DNA from: Rhodococcus sp. 14-2470-1b
GTDB lineage: Bacteria; Actinomycetota; Actinomycetes; Mycobacteriales; Mycobacteriaceae
Assembly (NCBI RefSeq): GCF_002259415.1
Contig: NZ_NPFY01000020.1
Span: 1-48,118 of the forward strand
Direction of reading: 5' to 3'
Length of the DNA stretch: 48,118 nt
Every line of letters begins with the position of its first letter. The stretch's first letter is position 1. Position numbers and translations under genes: made by a program. The notes beneath the pieces are model-generated. The model was given only the letters and a program-made list of their open reading frames with translations, searched no databases and had not been told where the DNA came from. Below, one piece after another: positions 15,209 through 22,939 of the stretch.

Positions 15209-16375
15209 TCAGACCGTGGTGGGGGACTTTTCGTCGGCCGGGATGAGGCCGCCGTCCCACTCGTCGTTGACGTTGTCAGGGTCGATCGGCTGGCGACGCG
15301 AGCGGATGTACATGAGCGCGGACGCGGCGACGAGGATCGCGAAGACGACCAGGATGCCGGGCAGACCGCCGATGACGTCGGCCAGGAACCAGCAGATCGC
15401 TCCGACGATTCCGGCCGAGGGGAGGGTGATCACCCAGGCGACGGCCATTCGTCCGGCGACTCCCCAGCGTACGGCTGCACCCGGCTTGCCGAGGCCGGAG
15501 CCGAGAATCGATCCGGTGGCGACCTGCGTCGTCGACAAGGGGAGGCCGAGGTGGCTGGAGGTCAGGATGATGGCTGCCGAGGACGACTCCGCGGCCATTC
15601 CCTGCGGAGACGCGATTTCGACGAGTCCCTTGCCGAGCGTACGGATGACGCGCCAGCCGCCGAGGTAGGTTCCGAGCGCGATCGCCAGAGCGCAGCTGAC
15701 CTTGACCCACCGCGGCATCTCCGTATCGGGGGTCACGGTGCCATAGGCAACGAGCGCCAGGAAGATCACACCCATCGTCTTCTGCGCATCGTTGGTGCCG
15801 TGAGCGAGTGAGACGAGCGAGGCGGAACCGATTTGGCCCCACCGGAAACCACGTTCCTTGGACTTCTCGGGAACGGCGTTGGTGATGCGGTAGATACCCC
15901 AGGTTCCGACTGTCGCCACCAAGCCTGCGACCACAGGAGCAAGCAGTGCCGGAATGACGATCTTGCTCCACACGCCGTCCCAGACGACACCGGAGGTGCC
16001 GAGGCCTGCAATGGTGGCGCCGATGAGGCCGCCGAAGAGAGCGTGCGAACTACTCGACGGGATTCCGAGCAGCCACGTTGCGAGGTTCCACAGGATGCCG
16101 CCGACGAGGCCGGCGAAGATGATGGTCAGGAGGGACTGCCCGCCGGTGTCGCCGAGGTTGACGATGCCCTTGGCGACGGTGGCAGCCACCTCGACGGACA
16201 AGAAGGCTCCGACGAGGTTCAGAACGGCGGACAGGGTCACGGCAACCTTGGGCGCGAGTGCCCCGGTCGCGATGGACGTCGCCATGGCGTTGGCGGTGTC
16301 GTGGAAACCATTGGTGAAGTCGAAGGCCAGTGCCGTCACGACCACCACGAGAAGTACGAGGAATTCTGCGCTCAC
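15209..16375 (-). CDS. pitA: inorganic phosphate transporter, PiT family
   Basis: A 388-residue integral membrane symporter for metal-phosphate. Both PiT signature repeats are present: DFTNGFHDTANAMATSI near the N-terminus and SLAHGTNDAQKTMGV near the middle. About ten membrane helices are visible. The start is the GTG at 16375. It is the first gene of a leftward run ending with menE. A PHO-box-like direct repeat lies 84 bp upstream in the divergent intergenic region, suggesting control by phosphate starvation. Confidence 0.95.
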   Translation of the reverse strand: MSAEFLVLLVVVVTALAFDFTNGFHDTANAMATSIATGALAPKVAVTLSAVLNLVGAFLSVEVAATVAKGIVNLGDTGGQSLLTIIFAGLVGGILWNLATWLLGIPSSSSHALFGGLIGATIAGLGTSGVVWDGVWSKIVIPALLAPVVAGLVATVGTWGIYRITNAVPEKSKERGFRWGQIGSASLVSLAHGTNDAQKTMGVIFLALVAYGTVTPDTEMPRWVKVSCALAIALGTYLGGWRVIRTLGKGLVEIASPQGMAAESSSAAIILTSSHLGLPLSTTQVATGSILGSGLGKPGAAVRWGVAGRMAVAWVITLPSAGIVGAICWFLADVIGGLPGILVVFAILVAASALMYIRSRRQPIDPDNVNDEWDGGLIPADEKSPTTV

Positions 16376-16458
16376 GTCTTGAAAGTGTGGGGCACCGAGT
16401 GCCCGTTCGGATAATTTTGCCCACAGTGTTCTTCTTGGGTTCTTCGACGACGTCTGGC

Positions 16459-16480
16459 GTTCATCTTCCGTTCACTTTTT
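16459..16480. promoter_or_regulatory. PHO-box-like direct repeat upstream of pitA
   Basis: Two 11-bp units in direct repeat are seen: GTTCATCTTCC (16459-16469) and GTTCACTTTTT (16470-16480). This is the spacing and core (GTTCA) of PhoP/RegX3-type phosphate-response sites in actinobacteria. It sits 84 bp from the pitA start and 87 bp from the divergent hypothetical gene. Only two units are clear. The GTTCA orientation points toward the rightward gene, so which promoter it serves is open. Confidence 0.55.
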
Positions 16481-16566
16481 TGCACTAATTGCCCGATTCG
16501 CGAGAGGCGTGCGTCACTCGGCTCCGTGGTCGGGTCGGACCGCGCGATTGTGGGACAGTGGACGGC

Positions 16567-17856
16567 ATGCAGATCGACGACGCCGTGGCCGCAGCCCTGT
16601 CGTATCTGGACTCGGTCGACCCTGCGTCGGCAGCGGATGCGGCGCTGGGATGGGAAGGGCTGCGCGCCGTCTCGCCTCCCAGCGGGCCCACGCAGATTTC
16701 GGTGCAGACATTTCTGTGGTCCTACCTCGGCGAGTCGGTGGGGGAGCCGGATCGCGCATGGGACGTCGCGGAAGCACTCGCGGAACTTCTGGACCGGCTG
16801 GGGCACGCCCGGTACGCGGACATCGCGCGGAGCGACCGAACACGCGAACTGTTGACGACGACCGACGAGGCCAGTCGTCAGGAACGCTTCGACCGCGCCG
16901 TGAACGCCTCGGGCGTCGCGCCCGAGGACAGTGACCTCGTCACCTGGCAGGACAATCCCGAGGGTGCCGAACGCGCCATGGTCGACCTGATCGGTGAGAC
17001 CCTGGAAGTTGCTTCCGTCGCAGGCGAATTCCAATCCTCCGGTATCGACGGTCGGCCGCTGCGGGAATCTGCTGTCGCCGCGAAACGTCGGCGCATCACC
17101 GACTCGATACTTCGATCCGAGCGCGCAGGAGGTGTACTGCTCGAGCAACTGCTCGACCATCGGATCGAGCTGTGGACTCGGTACAGCCCCCCGCGCGTGG
17201 AGCTCTACCGCGACCTGAACACCGCGCTGCACGACGCGATCTCACCCGCATACGGTTGCGTCCGGCGACTCGAAGGCATGCTCGCCATCGTCGGCGACGG
17301 AATCACGTTGACCGACAAGGGGTATCTCCCCGCGCCAGTTGTCGAACACGCCCTCGGCACGCTGTGGACGCCACGAGAATGGCCGTTTCCCGTCGGCGAC
17401 GAACGAGGCACCGAACCCGTGCTCCGTGTCCGACGGCTCCTGCTCCGGTTGGGTCTGGTCCGCAAACGTCACGGCCGCTTGCTGCCGACGGCACGAGCCA
17501 AGGAGATGAGCGCCGATCGGTTGTGGTCGACGCTCGTCGAACGGCTCGTCGGCGCCGAATATCACCCGGAATCGATCGCGGCCGAGGTCGTCCTGGCCGA
17601 TGTCGCGCGCGGCAGTTGCTCGGACGACCCGACTCCTCTGGTGACCGAGCTGTTGGATGCCGAAGGGTGGTCGCACGTCGGAGGCCCCGACGCTGCCGAT
17701 CGAGACCTCCCCCTCGGAGACGACGTGCTCCAGGATCTGGCGGCGCTCGGCGTACTCGTCTACGGCGACGATCCAGCTCCGACACCGGACGGAATGCGTC
17801 TTGCCGCCGCCGTGGTGCGGCGCAGACTGCTCCACACCCGAATTCCGTCGGTGTGA
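16567..17856 (+). CDS. uncharacterised protein with a TnpR/pRiA4b-Orf3-like C-terminal module
   Basis: A 429-residue soluble, acidic protein without signal peptide or membrane helices. Residues 247-310 (LTDKGYLPAPVV, then RVRRLLLRLGLVRK and GRLLPTARA) resemble the winged-helix-like module seen at the C-terminus of IS1096 TnpR / pRiA4b Orf3-related proteins. The rest, including the N-terminal 130 residues, I do not recognise. The ATG at 16567 is chosen over an upstream frame extension that has no protein character. It is divergent from pitA and shares the region carrying the PHO-box-like repeat. It is probably not part of an element: no transposase or terminal repeats were seen. Confidence 0.75.
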   Translation: MQIDDAVAAALSYLDSVDPASAADAALGWEGLRAVSPPSGPTQISVQTFLWSYLGESVGEPDRAWDVAEALAELLDRLGHARYADIARSDRTRELLTTTDEASRQERFDRAVNASGVAPEDSDLVTWQDNPEGAERAMVDLIGETLEVASVAGEFQSSGIDGRPLRESAVAAKRRRITDSILRSERAGGVLLEQLLDHRIELWTRYSPPRVELYRDLNTALHDAISPAYGCVRRLEGMLAIVGDGITLTDKGYLPAPVVEHALGTLWTPREWPFPVGDERGTEPVLRVRRLLLRLGLVRKRHGRLLPTARAKEMSADRLWSTLVERLVGAEYHPESIAAEVVLADVARGSCSDDPTPLVTELLDAEGWSHVGGPDAADRDLPLGDDVLQDLAALGVLVYGDDPAPTPDGMRLAAAVVRRRLLHTRIPSV

Positions 17857-17949
17857 TCGGCATGGTTCGGGCGGCATGACCGGATTCCGGCGCTAAGCTG
17901 ACGTGCGGCCGGAACAGCGGAGGCCGGAACTGTGGGACAGGAGACGACG

Positions 17950-19230
17950 ATGGAGCACGATCCGTCCTCGGCTGCCCGCAGGCCGCAAGCCCGTCGGCAG
18001 AGCGACTCCGCCCGCCGGTACCTCGACCTGGAAGCGACGACACCGGCGTTGCGTTCCACGGTGGAGCTTGCCGCGCGCAGTGTCGGTTTTGCCATCGCCC
18101 AGCTCAACGTCCTCGACGAAACGACTCAGTACACGCTGGTCAACATCGGCGGGCCTCCCGTGTCGGCGGTCGAACGTTCGGACACCCTCTGCGACGATGT
18201 CGTCCGCAGCGAGAAGGCCGCCGTGTTCACCCGGAATCGCGTCGACGCCACGGTGCGGCAACGCAACATTCTCGATCAGAACGGGGTCGCGTCGTACGCG
18301 TCGGTTCCGCTTCGGGGTCGCGAGGGATTGGTCATCGGGACCCTGTGTCTGCTCGACAGGATGCCCCGTGAGCTGAGCGACGGTCAGCTGCAGGAGCTGG
18401 AGCAGTACGGGTCCGTCCTGGAAGAACAACTCGACCTGCACCGCCGAGTCGGCTCCACGGCCGCGAAACTCGACAACGATCACGACCTGGCGGGTGCGCT
18501 CTACGCAGGCCAGATCGTGCCGTGGTTCCAGTCGGTCGTGGACCTGCGGACCGAGGAGATCATCGGGTTCGAGGCGCTCGCGCGCTGGCATCACCCGAGG
18601 AAGGGTCTCGTCTCGCCTGCGGACTTCGTGCCGTTCGCCGAGTCGAGCGAACTGATCATCGACATCGACCTCGAAGTGCTGCGCCTTGCCGTCAAGGAAG
18701 CGGAAGCATGGCACGAAACCCGGCCGGACCTGAGGCTGAGCGTCAACCTTTCCGGTCGCCACCTCGCGCATCCCGACGCCGTCGCCCAGCTGCAGAGTGC
18801 AGTGGCGATGTCCTCCGTCGCCCCGAGTTCTCTCTCACTGGAATTGACCGAGACGTCGTCCGTCAGCGACGGGCCGCTCATCCGCAGACACATCGACGAC
18901 GTTCACGCGCTCGGTTTCAAGGTTCTCCTCGACGATTTCGGCTCCGGCTGGTCTTCTCTGGAACGCCTCGTCACGTTCGAGCCCGACGGAATCAAGATCG
19001 ACGGTCACCTGACGAAGTACATCGACACCGAACGAGGACGGGCGCTGCTGCGTGCGTTGTCCACCGTCGCCCTCGATCTCGGCCTGACCATGATCATCGA
19101 AGGGGTCGAGACCAAGGCGCAGGCGGACGTCGCCCTGGAGCTGGGGTGCACGCTGGCGCAAGGGTTTCTGTGGTCACGCCCCCAATCCGCCGCAGCAGTG
19201 CGCAGAGTCGTCGCCGCGACGCGTTCCTGA
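17950..19230 (+). CDS. GAF-EAL protein, probable cyclic di-GMP phosphodiesterase
   Basis: A 426-residue soluble protein with a GAF sensor domain (about 25-165) followed by a full EAL domain (about 180-420). Residues needed for hydrolysis appear intact: E208 (EAL motif 208-210), N266, E298 in LELTE, D328/D329 in DDFGSG, K349, E384 in IIEGVET and Q404. It should therefore cleave cyclic di-GMP to pGpG. The GAF ligand is unknown. The ATG at 17950 has a good AGGAG site 7 bases upstream; a GTG six codons earlier overlaps that site. A GGDEF protein lies about 1 kb downstream on the other strand. Confidence 0.92.
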   Translation: MEHDPSSAARRPQARRQSDSARRYLDLEATTPALRSTVELAARSVGFAIAQLNVLDETTQYTLVNIGGPPVSAVERSDTLCDDVVRSEKAAVFTRNRVDATVRQRNILDQNGVASYASVPLRGREGLVIGTLCLLDRMPRELSDGQLQELEQYGSVLEEQLDLHRRVGSTAAKLDNDHDLAGALYAGQIVPWFQSVVDLRTEEIIGFEALARWHHPRKGLVSPADFVPFAESSELIIDIDLEVLRLAVKEAEAWHETRPDLRLSVNLSGRHLAHPDAVAQLQSAVAMSSVAPSSLSLELTETSSVSDGPLIRRHIDDVHALGFKVLLDDFGSGWSSLERLVTFEPDGIKIDGHLTKYIDTERGRALLRALSTVALDLGLTMIIEGVETKAQADVALELGCTLAQGFLWSRPQSAAAVRRVVAATRS

Positions 19231-19251
19231 GAACTCGCGCTCTCCCGGGCG

Positions 19252-19635
19252 TCAGCCGCGCGTGTCCCGCCGAAGGGGATGGTCCGCGGGTATCTCCACC
19301 AGAACGATCGGCACTCCGTCCGGATCACGCAGCCACAGTTCGATCAAACCCCACGACTCCTGCTTCGCGTCGCGCTCGATCGGGACGCCGCGACCGCGCA
19401 GCTCGTCGGCGGCAGCCTCGATGTCGCGGACCTGTAACCACAGTGCCCCGTCGAACATCTGCGCGGAACCGGAACTACCGTGAGCCGCGACCTCGATCAG
19501 CGACTGCCCGGCGAAGAACACCGTACCCGCTCCGTACTCGCGATGCACTGCGAGCCCAAGGCCGTCTCGGTAGAACGCGAGAGTTTTCTCGTAGTCGACT
19601 GGACGCAGGATCGTTCGGCCGCTGAGTATCTCCAC
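19252..19635 (-). CDS. VOC (glyoxalase/bleomycin-resistance) family protein
   Basis: A 127-residue single VOC unit with two beta-alpha-beta-beta-beta modules: residues 5-50 (TILRPVDYEKTLAFYRDGLG) and 65-115 (LWLQVRDIEAAADELRGRG, then ELWLRDPDGVPIVLVEIP). The final Glu of the second module is a typical metal ligand position. The substrate is unknown. Synteny with pitA suggests orthology to Rv0546c, annotated as a glyoxalase-like protein. The start is the GTG at 19635, immediately after the four-copy 17-bp tandem repeat, which lies in its promoter and leader region. Confidence 0.88.
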   Translation of the reverse strand: MEILSGRTILRPVDYEKTLAFYRDGLGLAVHREYGAGTVFFAGQSLIEVAAHGSSGSAQMFDGALWLQVRDIEAAADELRGRGVPIERDAKQESWGLIELWLRDPDGVPIVLVEIPADHPLRRDTRG

Positions 19636-19640
19636 GACTC

Positions 19641-19708
19641 ATCGATACCACAGCCCCATCGATACCACAGCCCCATCGATACCACAGCCTCACCGATACC
19701 ACAGCCTG
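19641..19708. repeat. four-copy 17-bp tandem repeat upstream of the VOC gene
   Basis: Units are at 19641-19657, 19658-19674, 19675-19691 and 19692-19708. The first two are identical (ATCGATACCACAGCCCC) and the others differ by one to three bases. Since 17 is not a multiple of three and the array lies between two genes, it is non-coding. It fills most of the 90-bp spacer before the VOC start and is a likely length-variable site. Confidence 0.9.
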
Positions 19709-19725
19709 CCTGCAGCATGCGGCCA

Positions 19726-20163
19726 TCAGGGTGTTGCTTCGTGGCCCCGTTTGTCGTGTGTGCGCCGCGACTCCTTCATTTCCGCTTCGAAGACGTGTCG
19801 CTTGCCTTCCTGCAGTTCGTCCCTCGTCTGCTTCTCGTGCTGCCGAAACGCCGACCAGTAGAGATCGTCGAACTCCTCGACGATCTGGAACGACCACCTC
19901 CCGTCGATCGCGTTGCGACCGATCATCTCCTCCGACAAGCGGTCGGCTGCCGACGCGTTCCCGGCCTCTCGCAGCGCGTCGACTGCCTCGCCGAGCTGCA
20001 GGTCCGCGTGTCCCATCAGCTGGTGGAACGAGTACAGGTGGCCGCGGGCGCGCTCGATAGTCTCGAGTGCCTCGGAAACCTTGCCGACGGCAGCGACCGT
20101 GTCGTCGGACAGTCCGTCCGGTCGTCGGTGTTCGGGAGAGGGTGTCTGGCGGTCGGTCGTCAT
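19726..20163 (-). CDS. conserved actinobacterial protein of unknown function
   Basis: A 145-residue soluble, highly charged helical protein. The N-terminus is Pro/Arg-rich and apparently disordered (1-20). Helices follow with conserved-looking stretches RARGHLYSFHQLMGHADLQL (39-58) and DGRWSFQIVEEFDDLYW (87-103), and the tail is charged and rich in Lys, Arg and Glu. There are no membrane helices and no known catalytic motif. The His-x-Tyr...His-Gln spacing in the first stretch could suit a ligand site, but that is speculation. It is followed by the VOC gene on the same strand after the tandem repeat. Confidence 0.75.
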   Translation of the reverse strand: MTTDRQTPSPEHRRPDGLSDDTVAAVGKVSEALETIERARGHLYSFHQLMGHADLQLGEAVDALREAGNASAADRLSEEMIGRNAIDGRWSFQIVEEFDDLYWSAFRQHEKQTRDELQEGKRHVFEAEMKESRRTHDKRGHEATP

Positions 20164-20223
20164 GATCGTCGTATTGCCGGTTCGTCAGGTTTCAATCAGG
20201 GCCCGGTGTCGATCTGGGCAGGC

Positions 20224-21360
20224 TCAGATGAGCGTGGTGACCACTCGGTTGCCTCCGGACGCCTTGGCCTCGTACATCATCGAGTCGGCCACTCTCGACG
20301 CAGTGTTCACCGTGTCGGAGCCCGTCGTCCACAGGTGGGACTCGGCGTACAGAATCGCGGCGCCGACGCTGACGGTGACCGGGACCGAATCGCCCTCACC
20401 GTGCAGGGCACGTCGGATTCCGTGGATGAGCGCGTCGATGTGCAGTCTCGACGTCACCACGGCAGCCAGATACTCTTCACCGCCCGTCCGTCCCAGCACT
20501 CCGTACCGCGACACGTGTGTGGTGAGGCGCTCGGCGACGCGGCAGATCACCGCGTCACCCTCGTCGTGGCCGTGGATGTCGTTGACCGACTTGAAGTTGT
20601 CGATGTCGACGACGATCACCGCAGCACACTGACCTTCGCGGCGTCCCCTCGGCCACAGGTCCTCGAGTGCGGCGTCGAGACCCCGGCGGTTGAGCAGGCC
20701 GGTCAGCGGATCGAGTGCGGAACTGCGCGCGTCGGCGGACAGTGTCGTCAGGAAGATGTGCGAGGTGACGGGAACACTCATGATGCCGAGCAGCACCACG
20801 TCGGTCTGGACGAGCAAGGTGATCGTGTCCATGTCGCCGCGCACGTAGATCGCCACTGCGAAGCCGATGGCGATTCCGGAGGCGAAGATCAGGTGCGCCA
20901 CCACCCAGCGGGGGCTGAGGAAGAACGTGACGAATGCGCCGATGACGGCGTAGAGGACACAGCCGAGGAGCGCGTTGCGTAGATCCAACACCGACAGTGC
21001 AGCGGCGACGCCCAGGTCGGAGTAGATCGCGAACGACACCACGCCGAGGCGCCCAGGAAACGGCCGAAGCACCCACAGTGCAGCGATGATCAGGTTGACA
21101 GTGCACAGCGTCAACGTCAGCGCAGTCGCCGCGGTGCCCGTCGGACCGCCGATCGCGAACAGCGACGTGAACGACATCGCACTGATGTTGATCATCGACA
21201 GGGCGACGATGATCCGAACGATCTTTCCCGACGGGCGTGAGTTCTGGAACTCGCGCATCCATTCGTAGTCGTGCTTCTGCAGGAACCACGACGTCACCGA
21301 CGACCACGCACTGTCCGGTGCGCGGCGTCGATGCGTGAGGGGATCTCGGGAAACGGACAT
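20224..21360 (-). CDS. membrane-bound GGDEF protein, probable diguanylate cyclase
   Basis: A 378-residue protein with six predicted membrane helices between residues 47 and 207 and a GGDEF domain at about 215-378. The metal-binding segment is VVDIDNFKSVND (251-261). The active-site loop reads GGEEY (293-297), so the usual final Phe is Tyr; acidic positions are kept and activity is plausible. No RxxD inhibitory site precedes the loop, so classic product feedback is not expected. The membrane part resembles rhodococcal sensor modules of unknown ligand. It ends 60 bp before the start of the uncharacterised 145-residue gene and starts 6 bp after menB, probably co-transcribed with it. Confidence 0.9.
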   Translation of the reverse strand: MSVSRDPLTHRRRAPDSAWSSVTSWFLQKHDYEWMREFQNSRPSGKIVRIIVALSMINISAMSFTSLFAIGGPTGTAATALTLTLCTVNLIIAALWVLRPFPGRLGVVSFAIYSDLGVAAALSVLDLRNALLGCVLYAVIGAFVTFFLSPRWVVAHLIFASGIAIGFAVAIYVRGDMDTITLLVQTDVVLLGIMSVPVTSHIFLTTLSADARSSALDPLTGLLNRRGLDAALEDLWPRGRREGQCAAVIVVDIDNFKSVNDIHGHDEGDAVICRVAERLTTHVSRYGVLGRTGGEEYLAAVVTSRLHIDALIHGIRRALHGEGDSVPVTVSVGAAILYAESHLWTTGSDTVNTASRVADSMMYEAKASGGNRVVTTLI

Positions 21361-21366
21361 GAACCT

Positions 21367-22269
21367 TCAGAAGTACCGGGGGAACGGCGACCAGTCGGGG
21401 TCCCGCTTCTGCAGGAACGAATCGCGGCCCTCGACGGCCTCGTCGGTCATGTACGCCAGACGCGTCGCCTCACCGGCGAAGAGTTGCTGGCCGACCAATC
21501 CGTCGTCCTGAAGATTGAACGCGTATTTCAACATCCGCTGAGCCTGCGGCGACTTGGCGTTGATCTTCGCGGCCCACTCGATGGCCACGTTCTCGAGCTC
21601 GTCGTGATCGACGACGCGGTTGACTGCGCCCATTCGATGCATCTCCTCGGCTGTGTACGTGTCGCCGAGGAAGAATATCTCGCGAGCGAACTTCTGTCCC
21701 ACCATCTTCGCGAGGTACGCACTGCCGTAACCGCCGTCGAAACTGCCGACGTCCGCGTCGGTCTGCTTGAATCGTGCGTGCTCGCGGCTCGCGAGGGTCA
21801 GGTCGCAGACGACGTGCAGGCTGTGCCCGCCGCCCGCGGCCCATCCGTTGACCAGACAGATGACGACCTTGGGCATGAACCGGATCAGCCGCTGGACCTC
21901 GAGGATGTGCAACCGCCCGGCCCGCGCCTTGTCGACCGTGTCCGCGGTGTCTCCCTCCGCGTACTGGTAGCCGCTGCGTCCACGAATGCGTTGATCTCCG
22001 CCCGAGCAGAACGCCCAGCCGCCGTCCTTCGAGCTCGGTCCGTTGCCGGTGAGGAGCACCGTGCCGACGTCCGAGCTGACCCGCGCGTGTTCCAGCGTGC
22101 GGTACAGCTCGTCGACCGTGTGCGGCCGGAACGCGTTTCGGACCTCGGGACGGTCGAACGCGATCCGCACGGTGTCGTCGGTGACGTGGCGGTGATAGGT
22201 GATGTCGGTGAGGTCGTCGAACCCGGGAACCGGCTGCCAGAGCGAAGGAGTGAAGGTCACCTGGGTCAC
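21367..22269 (-). CDS. menB: 1,4-dihydroxy-2-naphthoyl-CoA synthase
   Basis: A crotonase-fold enzyme of about 300 residues that closes the second ring of the naphthoquinone, turning o-succinylbenzoyl-CoA into DHNA-CoA. Characteristic segments are GFDDLTDITYHRH, GGWAFCSGGDQRIRG, the oxyanion region NGWAAGGGHSLH and TDADVGSFDGGYGSAY with the catalytic Asp. The C-terminus is DWSPFPRYF. Two GTG starts, 22269 and 22260, are possible; the first is listed. It is divergent from the thioesterase-menC pair, giving a 40-bp shared promoter region. Confidence 0.96.
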   Translation of the reverse strand: MTQVTFTPSLWQPVPGFDDLTDITYHRHVTDDTVRIAFDRPEVRNAFRPHTVDELYRTLEHARVSSDVGTVLLTGNGPSSKDGGWAFCSGGDQRIRGRSGYQYAEGDTADTVDKARAGRLHILEVQRLIRFMPKVVICLVNGWAAGGGHSLHVVCDLTLASREHARFKQTDADVGSFDGGYGSAYLAKMVGQKFAREIFFLGDTYTAEEMHRMGAVNRVVDHDELENVAIEWAAKINAKSPQAQRMLKYAFNLQDDGLVGQQLFAGEATRLAYMTDEAVEGRDSFLQKRDPDWSPFPRYF

Positions 22270-22309
22270 GATAGAGCCAGGGCTTCGGACCGCACGATAC
22301 GGTGCACAG

Positions 22310-22939
22310 ATGAGTGACGACGCGCGCAAGGACGAGTACTCCCACCACGGCGGATTCCCGAAGTTCACCCCCGCGAACGTCGGCCCCGAGTGGGGGCGCC
22401 TCGTCGAAGCGCTGCGGACACTGCAGGACCTCGCCGTCAGTACCGCTCCCACCCAGGAACTGACCGAGAAGCTCGCCGAGCAGGTCGAAGCGATGAACGC
22501 CGAGCTGGCACCGTTCCGAGTTCCCGAAGGCGAATCTCCTGCCGGGCGGGCCATCGATCTTCCGGGCCGCGGATCACTGCTGATGCTGCCGTGGCGCATC
22601 GAGAAGTTCGACGCGGAAGGTGTGCGCAGCCGAGGCGTGTTCCGTCGCTATCACCTGGGTGGGAACGGTGCCGCACACGGAGGAACACTGCCGTTGCTGT
22701 TCGACGACATGTTCGGGCTGATCCAGCACGCGTACGGACGTCCGATCAGCCGAACCGCGTACCTGCACATCAACTACCGCAAGATCACCCCACTCGACAC
22801 CGAACTGGTGGTCGAGGGCAGTGTCGACCGAGTGGAGGGTCGAAAGACGTTCATCAGTGCCGTCCTGCGTGATCTCGACGGAAACGTCCTCGCGGACTCC
22901 GACGCCCTGATGGTTCAGCTCCTCGAGGGACAGCAGTGA
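22310..22939 (+). CDS. PaaI-type hotdog-fold thioesterase, candidate DHNA-CoA thioesterase
   Basis: A 209-residue protein. The C-terminal 120 residues form a hotdog domain with the motif HGGTLPLLFDDMFG, in which the Asp is the usual catalytic acid, and with TAYLHINYRKITPLDTELVV. The N-terminal 90 residues are a helical extension not found in short PaaI proteins. Its stop codon overlaps the GTG start of menC (GTGA), so the two are translationally coupled, and it is divergent from menB, which makes DHNA-CoA. This context suggests hydrolysis of DHNA-CoA, the step before MenA. That is inference; other acyl-CoA substrates are possible. TACGGT at 22298-22303 fits a leaderless start. Confidence 0.85.
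   Translation: MSDDARKDEYSHHGGFPKFTPANVGPEWGRLVEALRTLQDLAVSTAPTQELTEKLAEQVEAMNAELAPFRVPEGESPAGRAIDLPGRGSLLMLPWRIEKFDAEGVRSRGVFRRYHLGGNGAAHGGTLPLLFDDMFGLIQHAYGRPISRTAYLHINYRKITPLDTELVVEGSVDRVEGRKTFISAVLRDLDGNVLADSDALMVQLLEGQQ

Noticed and set aside
19641..19708. CRISPR array
   Set aside because: The units are contiguous 17-bp tandem repeats with no unique spacers, and there are no cas genes.
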